Made by a program: the position numbers and the translations under genes. Positions 1 to 8,249 of a DNA stretch of 23,407 bases are shown in pieces. The notes under the pieces are model-generated. The model worked only from the letters and a program-made list of their open reading frames with translations, searched no databases and was not told the DNA's origin. Every line of letters starts with the position of its first letter. The stretch's first letter is position 1. The stretch is from Spirochaetaceae bacterium (GTDB lineage: Bacteria > Spirochaetota > Spirochaetia > DSM-27196 > SKKC01), in assembly GCA_003552745.1 (NCBI GenBank), contig PUOG01000101.1, forward strand, positions 1-23,407. The letters run 5' to 3'.

Positions 1-181
1 CGAGAATCTCCCACTGCCCGTCGGCGTACAGCCGCAGTTGCCGCGCCTTGAAGCGCAGGAAATCCTCGGTCACCGAGGCAACCGCATCGCTCGCGACGAG
101 AAACGACGATACCGCGACGAGCGTCATCGCCAGGATAAGGAGTGGAACGACGATGAGGATAATCTTTAGCCGAATACTCAC
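1..181 (-). CDS. N-terminus of a membrane-anchored sensor/signalling protein (truncated by window edge)
   Basis: Reading from a GTG at 181 the frame is open to the left edge for 60 codons. It begins with a short basic start (V-S-I-R-L-K), a hydrophobic segment of about 20 residues rich in I, L and V (residues 6-27), and then a polar stretch with aligned charged residues. This layout fits the first transmembrane helix and the start of the extracytoplasmic sensor region of a histidine kinase, chemoreceptor, cyclase or phosphatase. No output domain is inside the window, so the class cannot be decided. There is only a weak AGG four bases before the GTG, and an AT-rich TATATA at 186-191 could be part of a promoter. 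It lies 88 bp downstream of the P13-like gene on the same strand and may be co-transcribed with it. Confidence 0.6.
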   Translation of the reverse strand, partial: MSIRLKIILIVVPLLILAMTLVAVSSFLVASDAVASVTEDFLRFKARQLRLYADGQWEIL

Positions 182-269
182 TACCTATATAGTGTAGCGA
201 GATGAGCCGCGCACTGCCACAGGCGGCGGACAGCGGTGCCGACGCCGGCCGCCTGTGCCTCGTTCTCTC

Positions 270-941
270 TCAGTACCTGATCGTTGCACCGAAACCGAGC
301 TGGTCTCCGACGAACTTGAGCGGCTGCGGCTCGAACTGAACCGTACCATCCTCGATGTTTCGCCTCGCACGGTTGCCGGCGTCACCGGCCGCCCAGAAGC
401 GATAGGCGGTCTGCAACAGAGTGCCTCCGGTGAGTACGCCGAGCGACGGGAGAACATCGGAGAAACTCAGATTTCCCCACGCACTGCGAATATCGGAGAA
501 GGAGTCGCCGAAGTAGTCCAGGCCGTCGCCCCCGATCTTCACCGACTCGGGAAGGAGCACGTACGAGCCGACGAGCGTACCGGCTTTCAGCGCGATGTGT
601 CCGCCGAGAAAGAGTGACCCCTCCAATGGATCGTCGGTACCGAACTGTCCAAGTCCCGGAAGAAAGAACGAGCGTCGTCTCATGCGCTCGACATAGCGGC
701 CTTCCTGCTCCCGGACGCTGAGTCTACCGGCAAGCTCCATGAGATCGTCGACGCTCAGGTCACCGAGCCGGGTACTCCCCTCATCCTCTACGATAGCCGA
801 GAGTTCCTGCTGGATTCGGCCGGCAGTCTCGTCATCCGAGCGGCCATGGCGTGGGCCAGCGAAACCGGCCGTGGCGCCGGCAACGAGGAAAACAGCGGCA
901 ACAACCGGAGCAATCGTTAGATGTTTTCTTTTGATGTTCAT
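270..941 (-). CDS. P13-like spirochaetal membrane protein (hypothetical)
   Basis: A 223-residue exported protein. I chose ATG 941 over an upstream TTG at 977 because it gives a clean signal peptide: MNIKRK, then a hydrophobic core, then cleavage near A-G-F-A|GP at residue 28. The middle contains SFFLPGLGQF (91-100), a glycine-rich membrane segment GSLFLGG, a second hydrophobic stretch around 117-130, another around 163-178, and the C-terminus ends GFGATIRY with a final aromatic residue. The arrangement of segments and the closing GFEPxxxxx...GFG pattern resemble the Borrelia P13 porin family, though PGLGQ also occurs in DUF5683-type proteins. There is no Shine-Dalgarno; a -10 hexamer ends six bases before the ATG. 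It is divergent from the TolC-like gene. Role in membrane transport is inference. Confidence 0.6.
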   Translation of the reverse strand: MNIKRKHLTIAPVVAAVFLVAGATAGFAGPRHGRSDDETAGRIQQELSAIVEDEGSTRLGDLSVDDLMELAGRLSVREQEGRYVERMRRRSFFLPGLGQFGTDDPLEGSLFLGGHIALKAGTLVGSYVLLPESVKIGGDGLDYFGDSFSDIRSAWGNLSFSDVLPSLGVLTGGTLLQTAYRFWAAGDAGNRARRNIEDGTVQFEPQPLKFVGDQLGFGATIRY

Positions 942-947
942 GAGCCG

Positions 948-977
948 AAGATACGTGACGAAGTCCAAATGCGCCAA
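948..977 (-). promoter_or_regulatory. Predicted promoter of the P13-like gene, positioned for leaderless transcription
   Basis: On the minus strand TTGGCG (977-972, 4 of 6 to the -35 consensus) is separated by 18 bp from TATCTT (953-948, 4 of 6 to the -10 consensus). The ATG begins six bases after the -10, so transcription would be expected to start at or within a base or two of the start codon. No Shine-Dalgarno is present, which agrees with that reading. Confidence 0.4.
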
Positions 978-1032
978 ACGGAATCTTCCGTTCGCACATG
1001 CAACTTTTATCGAATGTTATATTCGCAGGTGG

Positions 1033-1060
1033 TTCCGACGATCGGCTCATCTGTTATATT
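1033..1060 (+). promoter_or_regulatory. Predicted promoter of the efflux operon
   Basis: TTCCGA (1033-1038) and TATATT (1055-1060) are spaced by 16 bp. The -10 ends ten bases before the ATG at 1071, giving a predicted 5' leader of only a few nucleotides. A second identical TATATT lies at 1018-1023 but has no reasonable -35 partner. The start codon lacks a Shine-Dalgarno. Confidence 0.4.
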
Positions 1061-1070
1061 GCTTTGCGTA

Positions 1071-2480
1071 ATGCTTTTACAATCCACCTCCAACTCGATC
1101 CGCCGAACCGCCGTATTCGTCGCCGTGACGGTGGCCGTGGCGACTGCTCCGCTGGCAGCCGAACCGCTTCAGCTCGACGCCGACCTGGCGGTTGAGATCG
1201 CACTGCAGCGCAACCTGGGAATCCGCACGCAGGAGCTTGCGAGAATGATCGAGGAGCGCAACTATTCCGATCGCTGGAATGTCTTCGTGCCGCAGATCAG
1301 CGCACAGGCAACGCTGGCGCGGCCGAACGTTGAGCCGACCGATCCGTTCGCAGAGCTCTTCGAAGAGGCTCCCGGCATCGCGCCGCTGCTCGGTGACGAC
1401 GAGCCCGAAGACCCGCCGCGTTGGAATCTCCGCACGAGTATCGATATCAGTTTCACCTTCACCCGCGCGATGATCTACAACATGCGATCCCGCGAGCAGG
1501 CGCTGGAGGCTGCGACGATGGAGTTGCGGGAAGCCCGCCGGGAGACCGAACGTGACATTCGCCTGGCGTTTTACGAGCTGCTCCTGCAGCAGGAACAGAT
1601 CGCGCTCGCCGAACGCAGATTGGAGGAGGCCGAGCAGCGCTACGCCGAAGTGCAGGAGGACTACGATGCCGGATTCATCGATGAGTTCGTGCTGCTCTCC
1701 ACGCAGGTAGCGCTGGAAAACCAGCGACCCGCGTTGAGACGCCGGCAGCAAGGCTACTCGATGGCGATTCGCGAGTTCGCCTTGACGATCGGCGTCCCGC
1801 CCGACGAGGAACTGCTCCTCGAAGGCGATATCGGAATCGAGCCCGCCCCGCTTCGCGAGGAGTCCGAGCTCCTGCGTTTTGCCGGGCGGAATGCCGATGT
1901 GGCCGCCGCACGACGCGCGATCGCGCAGCTGCGAACCGCCGGAGAGTTGACCCGGTCGGAGCTCTACCCGACGCTCACCCTCGGCTTCAACGTCGATCCG
2001 ACACTCGACGGAGATCCGTTCAGCGATGACCTCTTCGACCTCGATCTCTGGAGCCAGCAGAGCGGCTCGTTCAACGTGACCGTAAGAGTGCCGATCGACC
2101 CGCTTCTACCCCGCTCCTCCACCCGCACGCAGATCTACGAGCGCGAGCAGGAGATCGAACAGGCGCGTCTGCGTGTGAGACAGGTCGAAGACGGGGTGGA
2201 GAGCCAACTCCTGGCGCTGGTCGAGACACTGGAGATTACCACGGAGACACTCAATTCACTCGAGCTGAACGTGGAGCTTGCCGAGCGCGCGTACGAGCTG
2301 GCGACCGAAGGCTACGAGGCCGGGCTCAGGACGATTTCGGAAGTGCGGGACGCCGAAATCGATCTCCTGGATGCGAGGCTGGAACTGCTCAGCGAACAGT
2401 TCAACTACCGTGAAGCGCTCGTCGAGCTCGGACATCTACTCGATACACCGATTGACGAAATTCAGGAGAACGACGAATGA
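1071..2480 (+). CDS. TolC-like outer membrane efflux channel protein
   Basis: A 469-residue outer membrane factor that would form the exit duct of the RND pump encoded downstream. The start at ATG 1071 is chosen because it gives a signal peptide (basic N-terminus, hydrophobic AVFVAVTVAVA, cleavage near PLAA|EP); the frame stays open further upstream but those residues look non-coding. Two outer-membrane-efflux repeats are visible, roughly residues 35-235 and 245-460, each with long heptad-rich helices containing many E, R, Q and L (for example FYELLLQQEQIALAERRLEE) typical of TolC coiled coils, and short beta segments between them. The second repeat carries the usual YxxGLRTxxEVRDAExxLLxA pattern. 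It overlaps the adaptor gene by four bases (ATGA at 2477-2480), showing tight coupling. Confidence 0.93.
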   Translation: MLLQSTSNSIRRTAVFVAVTVAVATAPLAAEPLQLDADLAVEIALQRNLGIRTQELARMIEERNYSDRWNVFVPQISAQATLARPNVEPTDPFAELFEEAPGIAPLLGDDEPEDPPRWNLRTSIDISFTFTRAMIYNMRSREQALEAATMELREARRETERDIRLAFYELLLQQEQIALAERRLEEAEQRYAEVQEDYDAGFIDEFVLLSTQVALENQRPALRRRQQGYSMAIREFALTIGVPPDEELLLEGDIGIEPAPLREESELLRFAGRNADVAAARRAIAQLRTAGELTRSELYPTLTLGFNVDPTLDGDPFSDDLFDLDLWSQQSGSFNVTVRVPIDPLLPRSSTRTQIYEREQEIEQARLRVRQVEDGVESQLLALVETLEITTETLNSLELNVELAERAYELATEGYEAGLRTISEVRDAEIDLLDARLELLSEQFNYREALVELGHLLDTPIDEIQENDE

Positions 2481-3421
2481 GTACCTTATGGAGGATGATG
2501 AGCCAACTACGCCGTGGCGGTCGAACCGCCGTCGTCGTCTCTATCGCCCTCGCCGGGCTGATCGCCTGCTCGCCGTCCGATCTCATGCCGGAGATCGAGG
2601 CCGATGAAGACGAGCAGCGCGTCGCAGTGGAAATCGAAGTCGCCGAAGCGACCGGCATCCGCGACGCGATCTACCTCACCGGGGAAATCGAGCCGACACG
2701 GACCGTCGAAATAATGCCCGAGCAAGCCGGCCGACTGGACCAGCTGCACATCGAGATCGGCGATCGCGTACGCCGCGATCAGGAGATTGCAGTCGTCGAC
2801 CCGTCACGACCCGGTCAGCGCTTTGCACCGAACCCGGTAAAATCGCCGATCGACGGCACCGTCGTTCAGATCGCCGCGCGCGAAGGTTCGGAGGTTACCC
2901 AGCAGCAGCCGATCGCACGAGTCGCCACCACCGCCGATCTGGAAATCACCACGTTCGTTCCCGAACGGCGCATCGGAACGCTGACAGTCGGACAGCGCGC
3001 GAACGTACAGCTCGCCGCGTATCCGGATCTCACCCTCGAGGCCCGGGTATCTCGAGTAGCACCCGTGCTCGATGCCGGCAGCCGGTCGCTCGAAACAACG
3101 CTGCGTTTCACGCGCAACGACGGGCGCATCCGGGCGGGCATGTTCGCTCGCATAGACCTGATCGTCGACGACCGTCCCGACGCGATCACGGTGCCGCAGC
3201 GCTCGGTACTCCGTCGCGGAGGGGAGACGTACGTGTACGTCGCCGACAGCGACGATCGCACGCAACGCCGCGATGTGACCACCGGCGTTGAGTCCGGCGG
3301 CCGTGTGGAGATTCGCGAGGGGCTTTCGGCCGGTGATCGGGTCATCGTCCGCGGCCAGAACCTCGTGCAACCGGGAAGCCTGCTCAACGTGATCGATTCC
3401 GCGGAAGCGAGTGAGGACTGA
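2477..3421 (+). CDS. RND efflux periplasmic adaptor subunit (membrane fusion lipoprotein)
   Basis: A 314-residue adaptor that bridges the inner-membrane pump and the TolC-like channel. The signal peptide ends in a lipobox L-I-A-C with Cys31 as the lipidated residue, so it is predicted to be a lipoprotein. The mature part has the split lipoyl/barrel-sandwich motif (TGEIEPTRTVEIMPEQAGRL near 68-87 and KSPIDGTVVQIAAREGSEV near 122-140), only a very short spacer in place of the alpha-hairpin, and then beta-barrel and membrane-proximal domains (VPQRSVLRRGGETYVYV near 241-257; GLSAGDRVIVRGQNLV near 285-300). A Shine-Dalgarno AGGAG lies at about 2464-2468. Stop and the next start share a base (TGATG), so the pump gene is translationally linked. 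Confidence 0.93.
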   Translation: MSTLWRMMSQLRRGGRTAVVVSIALAGLIACSPSDLMPEIEADEDEQRVAVEIEVAEATGIRDAIYLTGEIEPTRTVEIMPEQAGRLDQLHIEIGDRVRRDQEIAVVDPSRPGQRFAPNPVKSPIDGTVVQIAAREGSEVTQQQPIARVATTADLEITTFVPERRIGTLTVGQRANVQLAAYPDLTLEARVSRVAPVLDAGSRSLETTLRFTRNDGRIRAGMFARIDLIVDDRPDAITVPQRSVLRRGGETYVYVADSDDRTQRRDVTTGVESGGRVEIREGLSAGDRVIVRGQNLVQPGSLLNVIDSAEASED

Positions 3422-6400
3422 TGCTGACTCGAACCATCGTAAACCGACCGACGACATTCTTCATCATCTTCGTCCTGCTGACCGCATTCGGTATATACAC
3501 CACCTCCGATCTCCCGCTCGATCTCTTTCCCGAAATCGATCCGGCGGTACTGCTGATCTCCACGAACTACGAGGGGGCAAGCCCGGAAGAGGTGGAGCGA
3601 ACGGTCACCCGATCGCTCGAAGGGACGCTCAGTAACGTGAGCAATCTCAACGAGATCACGTCGACCTCGTCACGCGGTCAGAGCCAGGTGATTCTCGAGT
3701 TCACCTGGGGCACAAACATGGACGCGGCGACGAACGAGGTGCGTGACCGGCTGGAGCTCGTACGAAACGCCCTGCCCGATGACGCCGGGACTCCCAGCAT
3801 ATTCCGCTTCGATCCGTCACTCATTCCGATCATGCAATTGCGCATGGCCGGCGACCGCAGCCCCGAAGAGCTGCGCGAGCTCGCCGAAGATATCGTGCAG
3901 CCGGCGCTCGAACAGCTTCCCGGCATAGCACAGACGTCCATCTCCGGCGGTCGCACCCGCGTCGTGAGGGCCGACGTCCGACGCGACCGTCTCGACGCAT
4001 ACGGGCTGACGCTCGGCAGGGTTCAGCAGGCACTACAGTCGCAGAACGTGCAGCTTTCCGGGGGGAGTCTCGCCGAGGGCGAGACCGAGTACATCGTCGA
4101 GACCGCCGGCCGTTTCGAGTCGATAGACGAGCTGCGCCGAGCGGTGATCGCGCAATCGACGGTCGAGCGGCCGGGTCGCACGCCGATCCAGGTTCCGGTG
4201 CGACTGGCCGATATCGCGACGGTGGAGGAAGGCTTTCGCGGGGAGACGAGCGCGGTATACATAAATGGGGAGCCCGGTGTTTCCCTTTCCGTCCAGAAAC
4301 AGAGCGACGCTAACTCGGTCAACGCCGCCGATGCCGTCCGTGCGGAGCTGGAGTCGATCAACCGCGCACTCCCTGCGGATGTCGGCCTGGAGGTGATCAG
4401 CGATACAACCGATCTCATTCGCAATTCGCTCCAGACCGTCTCTACGCAGGCGATCGGCGGCGGCTTGCTCGCGGTCGTCGTGCTCTTCTTCTTCCTCCGC
4501 AGTATGAAGGCGACGCTGGTGGTGGCGGTCAGCATCCCGACCTCCATCATCATTACAATCACATTCATGTACTTCGCCGGGCTGACGCTGAATCTCATGA
4601 CGCTCGCCGGACTTGCGCTGGGAATCGGCATGCTCGTCGACAACTCGATCGTCATCCTCGAGAACATCTACCGATATCGCGAGAAGGGTGCAAAGTTGCG
4701 CCCGGCGGCGGTTCTGGGAACACAGGAGATGATAAATGCGATCGTTGCCTCGACGCTTACAACGATCTGCGTGTTTCTCCCCGTCGCTCTCTTTCGCGCT
4801 CAGCTCGACTTCATCGGCGAGCTGTTCAGCGGCCTGGCGTTCACCGTCGTCATATCGCTTTCCGCATCGTTACTGGTCGCGATCTTCCTCGTCCCGGTTC
4901 TCTCGAGTCGCTATTTCCCGCTCACATCGCGGACCCAGCGGGCACCACGCGGAGTTCGCGGCAGGCTCGATTCGTCGCTGAACCGGATGTTCACCGCACT
5001 CGATTCCAGCTACAAGCTCGCTCTCGCGGGTGTGCTGCGCCACAAGGTGATCACGCTCCTGGTCGTTATGGCTATCTTCGGCGGAAGCCTCGCCCTTCTT
5101 CCGCGAATCGGTTTTCAACTGCTCCCAACGCAGGAGCAGGATTCGGTGAATATCAGCGTGGAACTGCCGGTTGGAACCCGTCTCCAGGTGACACGAGAGG
5201 TCACGCAGGAGGTGGAACGGATAATCCAGCGCGAGATCGAAGGCTACGAGGATATCGTGTTGAATGTCGGTGGAGGCGGATTCTTCGGAGGCACGCAATC
5301 ACACAGCGCTTCGATCACCGTAACGCTGCCGCCGTTCGAGCAGCGGATCGAGACGCAGAGCGAGATCCAGGAAATCCTGCGTCCGCATTTTGCACAGATC
5401 CCCGGTGCCGACATCAGCTTCGGCAGCGGACAGATGGGAATGCAGCCAGGAAGCGGAGCTCCGATCGACATCCGAATCCGTGGAAACAATCTCGAACGCA
5501 TCCGCGAGATCGCCGAGCAGATCAGGTCGATCATCGCTTCGGAGGTTCCGGAAGCGGTCGATCCGGAGCTCGATCTCGCTGAGGGTCTGCCGCAGGTCGA
5601 TGTTCGAGTCGATCGCGATCGCGCGTACGCCCTCGGTCTCGATATGGCAAGCATCGGACGCGAAATACGTGCGAGCATCGACGGGGTGACCGCGTCGCAG
5701 CTCTCTGTCGACGGCACCGAGCTCGACATCCTGCTGATTCTCGACGGGGCCGACCGGCTCGAGGTACCTGACATCTACCGCATTTTCGTGGACAACGCCG
5801 CCGGCGAACGCGTGCCGCTTTCGAGCGTCGCCGAGTTGCGCCGAACTACCGGGCCGGTGAGCATACAACGTGCCGGTCAGGCGCGTGAGCTGCAGTTGAC
5901 CGCCAATCTCGCCCCCGGAGCCACGGCGGCGGAGGTCGAACCGCGCATCGCCGCGTTGATCGAGGAACGTATCCCGGCCGAGGACGGGGTAGTGATCGAG
6001 TTCTCCGGCGAGTTGCAGGATCTCATTGAGTACGGCACGACGTTCGTCGGCATCGTGATCGTCGCCCTGCTTCTCGTGTTCGGGGTCATGGCCGCCCAGT
6101 TCGAGTCGTTCCGCGATCCGTTCATCATCTTCCTCTCGATTCCGCTGGCGCTCATCGGGATCATCGGTATTCACGACTGGGCCGGAATCAACCTTACGAT
6201 TTTCACGGCCGTCGGTCTTGTCATGCTGGTCGGAATCGTGGTCAATAACGGAATCGTCCTCGTCGACTACACGAATCTGCTGCGGGCGCGCGGAGTCCCT
6301 CTGATACAGGCCTGCATCGACGCCGGCGGAAACCGACTGCGACCGATTCTCATGACGACGCTGACCTCCGTACTCGGCTTGACACCGGTAGCTTTTCTCA

Positions 6401-6594
6401 GCGGTGAGGGTTCGGAGCTTATCCAGCCGATCGCGCTGACGGTTATCGGAGGTCTGAGCGTGAGCACGCTCATGACGCTGTTCTTCGTGCCGACGCTCTA
6501 CGCAATCTTCAACCGGAACGACGAGAAGCGGGCGCTCAAGCGGCGGCAAAAACTCGAACGGCGCTTCGAGTCGCATGCGGAGGAAACAGATTGA
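3421..6594 (+). CDS. HAE1-family RND multidrug/solute efflux pump
   Basis: A 1057-residue inner-membrane proton-driven pump of AcrB size and layout: TM1 right at the start, a large periplasmic porter/docking loop, TM2-6, a second periplasmic loop, and TM8-12. The N-terminal half has the conserved DLFPEIDPAVLLISTNYEGA and the TM4 segment GIGMLVDNSIVILENIYR, with the proton-relay aspartate at residue 407 and Asn at 408 where AcrB has a second Asp. The C-terminal half has VGIVVNNGIVLVDY and RLRPILMTTLTSVLGLTPVA, the usual TM10-11 motifs. Substrate cannot be read from the sequence. Start ATG 3421 overlaps the adaptor stop by one base and is preceded by GAGG. The cytoplasmic tail is basic and the stop overlaps the next start. 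Confidence 0.95.
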   Translation: MLTRTIVNRPTTFFIIFVLLTAFGIYTTSDLPLDLFPEIDPAVLLISTNYEGASPEEVERTVTRSLEGTLSNVSNLNEITSTSSRGQSQVILEFTWGTNMDAATNEVRDRLELVRNALPDDAGTPSIFRFDPSLIPIMQLRMAGDRSPEELRELAEDIVQPALEQLPGIAQTSISGGRTRVVRADVRRDRLDAYGLTLGRVQQALQSQNVQLSGGSLAEGETEYIVETAGRFESIDELRRAVIAQSTVERPGRTPIQVPVRLADIATVEEGFRGETSAVYINGEPGVSLSVQKQSDANSVNAADAVRAELESINRALPADVGLEVISDTTDLIRNSLQTVSTQAIGGGLLAVVVLFFFLRSMKATLVVAVSIPTSIIITITFMYFAGLTLNLMTLAGLALGIGMLVDNSIVILENIYRYREKGAKLRPAAVLGTQEMINAIVASTLTTICVFLPVALFRAQLDFIGELFSGLAFTVVISLSASLLVAIFLVPVLSSRYFPLTSRTQRAPRGVRGRLDSSLNRMFTALDSSYKLALAGVLRHKVITLLVVMAIFGGSLALLPRIGFQLLPTQEQDSVNISVELPVGTRLQVTREVTQEVERIIQREIEGYEDIVLNVGGGGFFGGTQSHSASITVTLPPFEQRIETQSEIQEILRPHFAQIPGADISFGSGQMGMQPGSGAPIDIRIRGNNLERIREIAEQIRSIIASEVPEAVDPELDLAEGLPQVDVRVDRDRAYALGLDMASIGREIRASIDGVTASQLSVDGTELDILLILDGADRLEVPDIYRIFVDNAAGERVPLSSVAELRRTTGPVSIQRAGQARELQLTANLAPGATAAEVEPRIAALIEERIPAEDGVVIEFSGELQDLIEYGTTFVGIVIVALLLVFGVMAAQFESFRDPFIIFLSIPLALIGIIGIHDWAGINLTIFTAVGLVMLVGIVVNNGIVLVDYTNLLRARGVPLIQACIDAGGNRLRPILMTTLTSVLGLTPVAFLSGEGSELIQPIALTVIGGLSVSTLMTLFFVPTLYAIFNRNDEKRALKRRQKLERRFESHAEETD

Positions 6595-6884
6595 TCCGCA
6601 CCGAGGTAATTGCCAACCGCGCCGTCGAAGAGGATCTGCTCGAGGAGTTCGCCGCCCTCAACGTCTTCGATCAGCACACCCGTATCCCCGGCGTGCATGG
6701 AGTAGGAACGAGCGGTCAGCGCCGGGGCGATCATATCTGGCCGGAGGAGAACGTACTCTTTCTCTTCTACGGTGACCGTGAGAGCGGTGATCGGGTCGTG
6801 GAGGCGGTTCGACGGATCAAAGAGCGATTCCCGGACGAAGGAGTCCGGCTGTTTCAGTTCAAGGCCGACGTGTTCGAGCTTTGA
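6591..6884 (+). CDS. PG0541-like transporter-associated small protein
   Basis: A 97-residue soluble protein beginning with TTG at 6591, preceded by a very good Shine-Dalgarno (GGAGGAAACAG) and overlapping the pump stop codon as TTGA, so the start is well supported even though it is not ATG. It contains a central GTSGQRRGDHIWPEENVL segment and a C-terminal beta-alpha-beta pattern (VVEAVRRIKERFPDEGVRLFQF), which agrees with the small ferredoxin-like-fold accessory proteins (PG0541 family) commonly encoded directly after RND pumps. The function of that family is not well established; a regulatory or assembly role for the pump is inference. It ends the operon; the next gene converges on it 64 bp away, and I see no clear U-tracted terminator there. 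Confidence 0.75.
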   Translation: MIRTEVIANRAVEEDLLEEFAALNVFDQHTRIPGVHGVGTSGQRRGDHIWPEENVLFLFYGDRESGDRVVEAVRRIKERFPDEGVRLFQFKADVFEL

Positions 6885-6948
6885 AGGCGCGACGCACGAA
6901 TTGAGCGCGGCGAGGCTGAAATCGGTCGATGCGTTGTGCGGCGGATTT

Positions 6949-8073
6949 CTACTCGTCGCAGCATCCGGCCGGACTTGCCTCCCGGCATCGGTCGGCTACC
7001 CATTTGAGGCGCCGGTAACTCTCATCATCACCGCCTTGCGGAAGCTCGTCGCTGATCCCCAGAATGAGCCGCGGGGAAAAGTCGCGGATCAGCTGATCTA
7101 CGCACTGCTCGAGTTGTTCGCCGGGGTGGTGAGAAAGGAAGAAAACCGCGGGTATTCCGTCGAGCAGGATCTTGTCGCCGATACTCTGCCCGATCTCCTC
7201 GAGCGATACATCGCCCTGCGGCGTGGGGGTCAGCGCCTCGAGGCCGTCGAACGGAAGATCGGCAAGATACGGCAGCAGAGATCGGAAGTACCCGTCGATG
7301 TGCACATGCGTGAATATCCCGGCCTTGCGCAGGCATTCACATCGCTTCGTGTACCACGGCAGCAGATAGTGCTCGAGGTAGCGTGGAGACAGGTAGGCCT
7401 CGGCGATATTCTCGCCGAAGTTGAGGATACGCACATCGGAGTCGGTTAGCTTGTCGTACAGCGAGTCGTACGAATCGTCGATAGCACGCATGACCTCTTC
7501 GACGCGATCGGGCGCATCGGCGAGTGCGTAGATAAACCCGTCGAACGGCATCCATTGTTGCGCGAGGGCGAGGTAGGGGCTCTTGGGCAGGAAGAACTGA
7601 CCGACCCCACGCGGGCCGATCCACGCATCATCGGCGGCGAAGGTCTCCGGGTCGAACACGAACGATCGCCGCTCCATAAGCCATCGGAGCGCCGGTAGAT
7701 CGTCCACTCCCTTTGCCGCGAACTCGATCGTCCGCCACGTTCCGTCGACGGTGAACTGCTCGGTCTGCGTCAAGTCGCCGTGCGGGGTCTCGAAACGACG
7801 GAAGCGCTTCCCCTCTGTGGTCTGCTCGATGATTCGGACGTCCTCGTCGAAGCACTCTTCGAGCGGTGAGGGCTGCCCCGTGTAGTAGTCGACGTAGCGC
7901 ATCGACGCACCGATTCGGTCGTATACGTCGCGCACGGACAGTCCGCGCACCGCCTCCGGCAGAGTCCCCAGCCGGTCGTGCAGATCGAACCACGGCTCAA
8001 ATCGCGGCTGAAAGAGTACGTGGGGAACCGGGCGCCCCTCGAATACCGCGAGGGTCATCTCTCGAAACGTCAT
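6949..8073 (-). CDS. Uroporphyrinogen decarboxylase (URO-D/MtaA) superfamily protein
   Basis: A 374-residue cytoplasmic TIM-barrel-type protein. ATG 8073 is chosen over the longer frame because a strong Shine-Dalgarno (GGGAGGGAG) sits just upstream. Recognisable segments are the N-terminal R-x-P-V-P substrate-loop region (residues 13-24), the FGENIAEAYLSP block (219-230), THVHIDGYFRSLLPYL (255-270), a DGLEALTPTPQGD segment (276-288) and ILGISDELPQGGD near the end. This is not a haem-pathway HemE: it matches the wider superfamily that includes corrinoid methyltransferases. The position where MtaA-type enzymes have the zinc motif H-x-C is H256-V-H258, so methyl-transfer chemistry is uncertain. 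It is divergent from the glycosidase-like gene, which suggests a shared pathway. Confidence 0.8.
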   Translation of the reverse strand: MTFREMTLAVFEGRPVPHVLFQPRFEPWFDLHDRLGTLPEAVRGLSVRDVYDRIGASMRYVDYYTGQPSPLEECFDEDVRIIEQTTEGKRFRRFETPHGDLTQTEQFTVDGTWRTIEFAAKGVDDLPALRWLMERRSFVFDPETFAADDAWIGPRGVGQFFLPKSPYLALAQQWMPFDGFIYALADAPDRVEEVMRAIDDSYDSLYDKLTDSDVRILNFGENIAEAYLSPRYLEHYLLPWYTKRCECLRKAGIFTHVHIDGYFRSLLPYLADLPFDGLEALTPTPQGDVSLEEIGQSIGDKILLDGIPAVFFLSHHPGEQLEQCVDQLIRDFSPRLILGISDELPQGGDDESYRRLKWVADRCREASPAGCCDE

Positions 8074-8158
8074 AGCATCACTCCCTCCCGTCTTCAGGTC
8101 ACCCCGCCTGCGTCGTCCCGTGGCACCGCGCCGCATCCACGCCGCCCGTACCGAGCCG

Positions 8159-8187
8159 ACCGTACTCCGCCGGTGGTACTGCGTCAA
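8159..8187 (-). promoter_or_regulatory. Possible promoter of the URO-D family gene
   Basis: On the minus strand TTGACG (8187-8182, 5 of 6 to consensus) is followed after 17 bp by TACGGT (8164-8159, 3 of 6). It would give a leader of about 80 nt ahead of the Shine-Dalgarno and ATG 8073. The -10 match is weak. Confidence 0.3.
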
Positions 8188-8249
8188 TAACGGAAGGCAC
8201 CGCCGGCAAGCTGATTGGCCCACACACTGATTTGGTGCACACTTCGCTC

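Noticed and set aside
1018..1023. A second TATATT upstream of the efflux operon.
   Set aside because: No -35 at a usable distance on either strand; the copy at 1055-1060 is better placed.
5299..6576. A 425-codon open frame antisense to the RND pump gene.
   Set aside because: Long antisense frames are expected in GC-rich genes with strong third-position bias; the sense strand has an unmistakable RND protein and the antisense product is low-complexity and charged.
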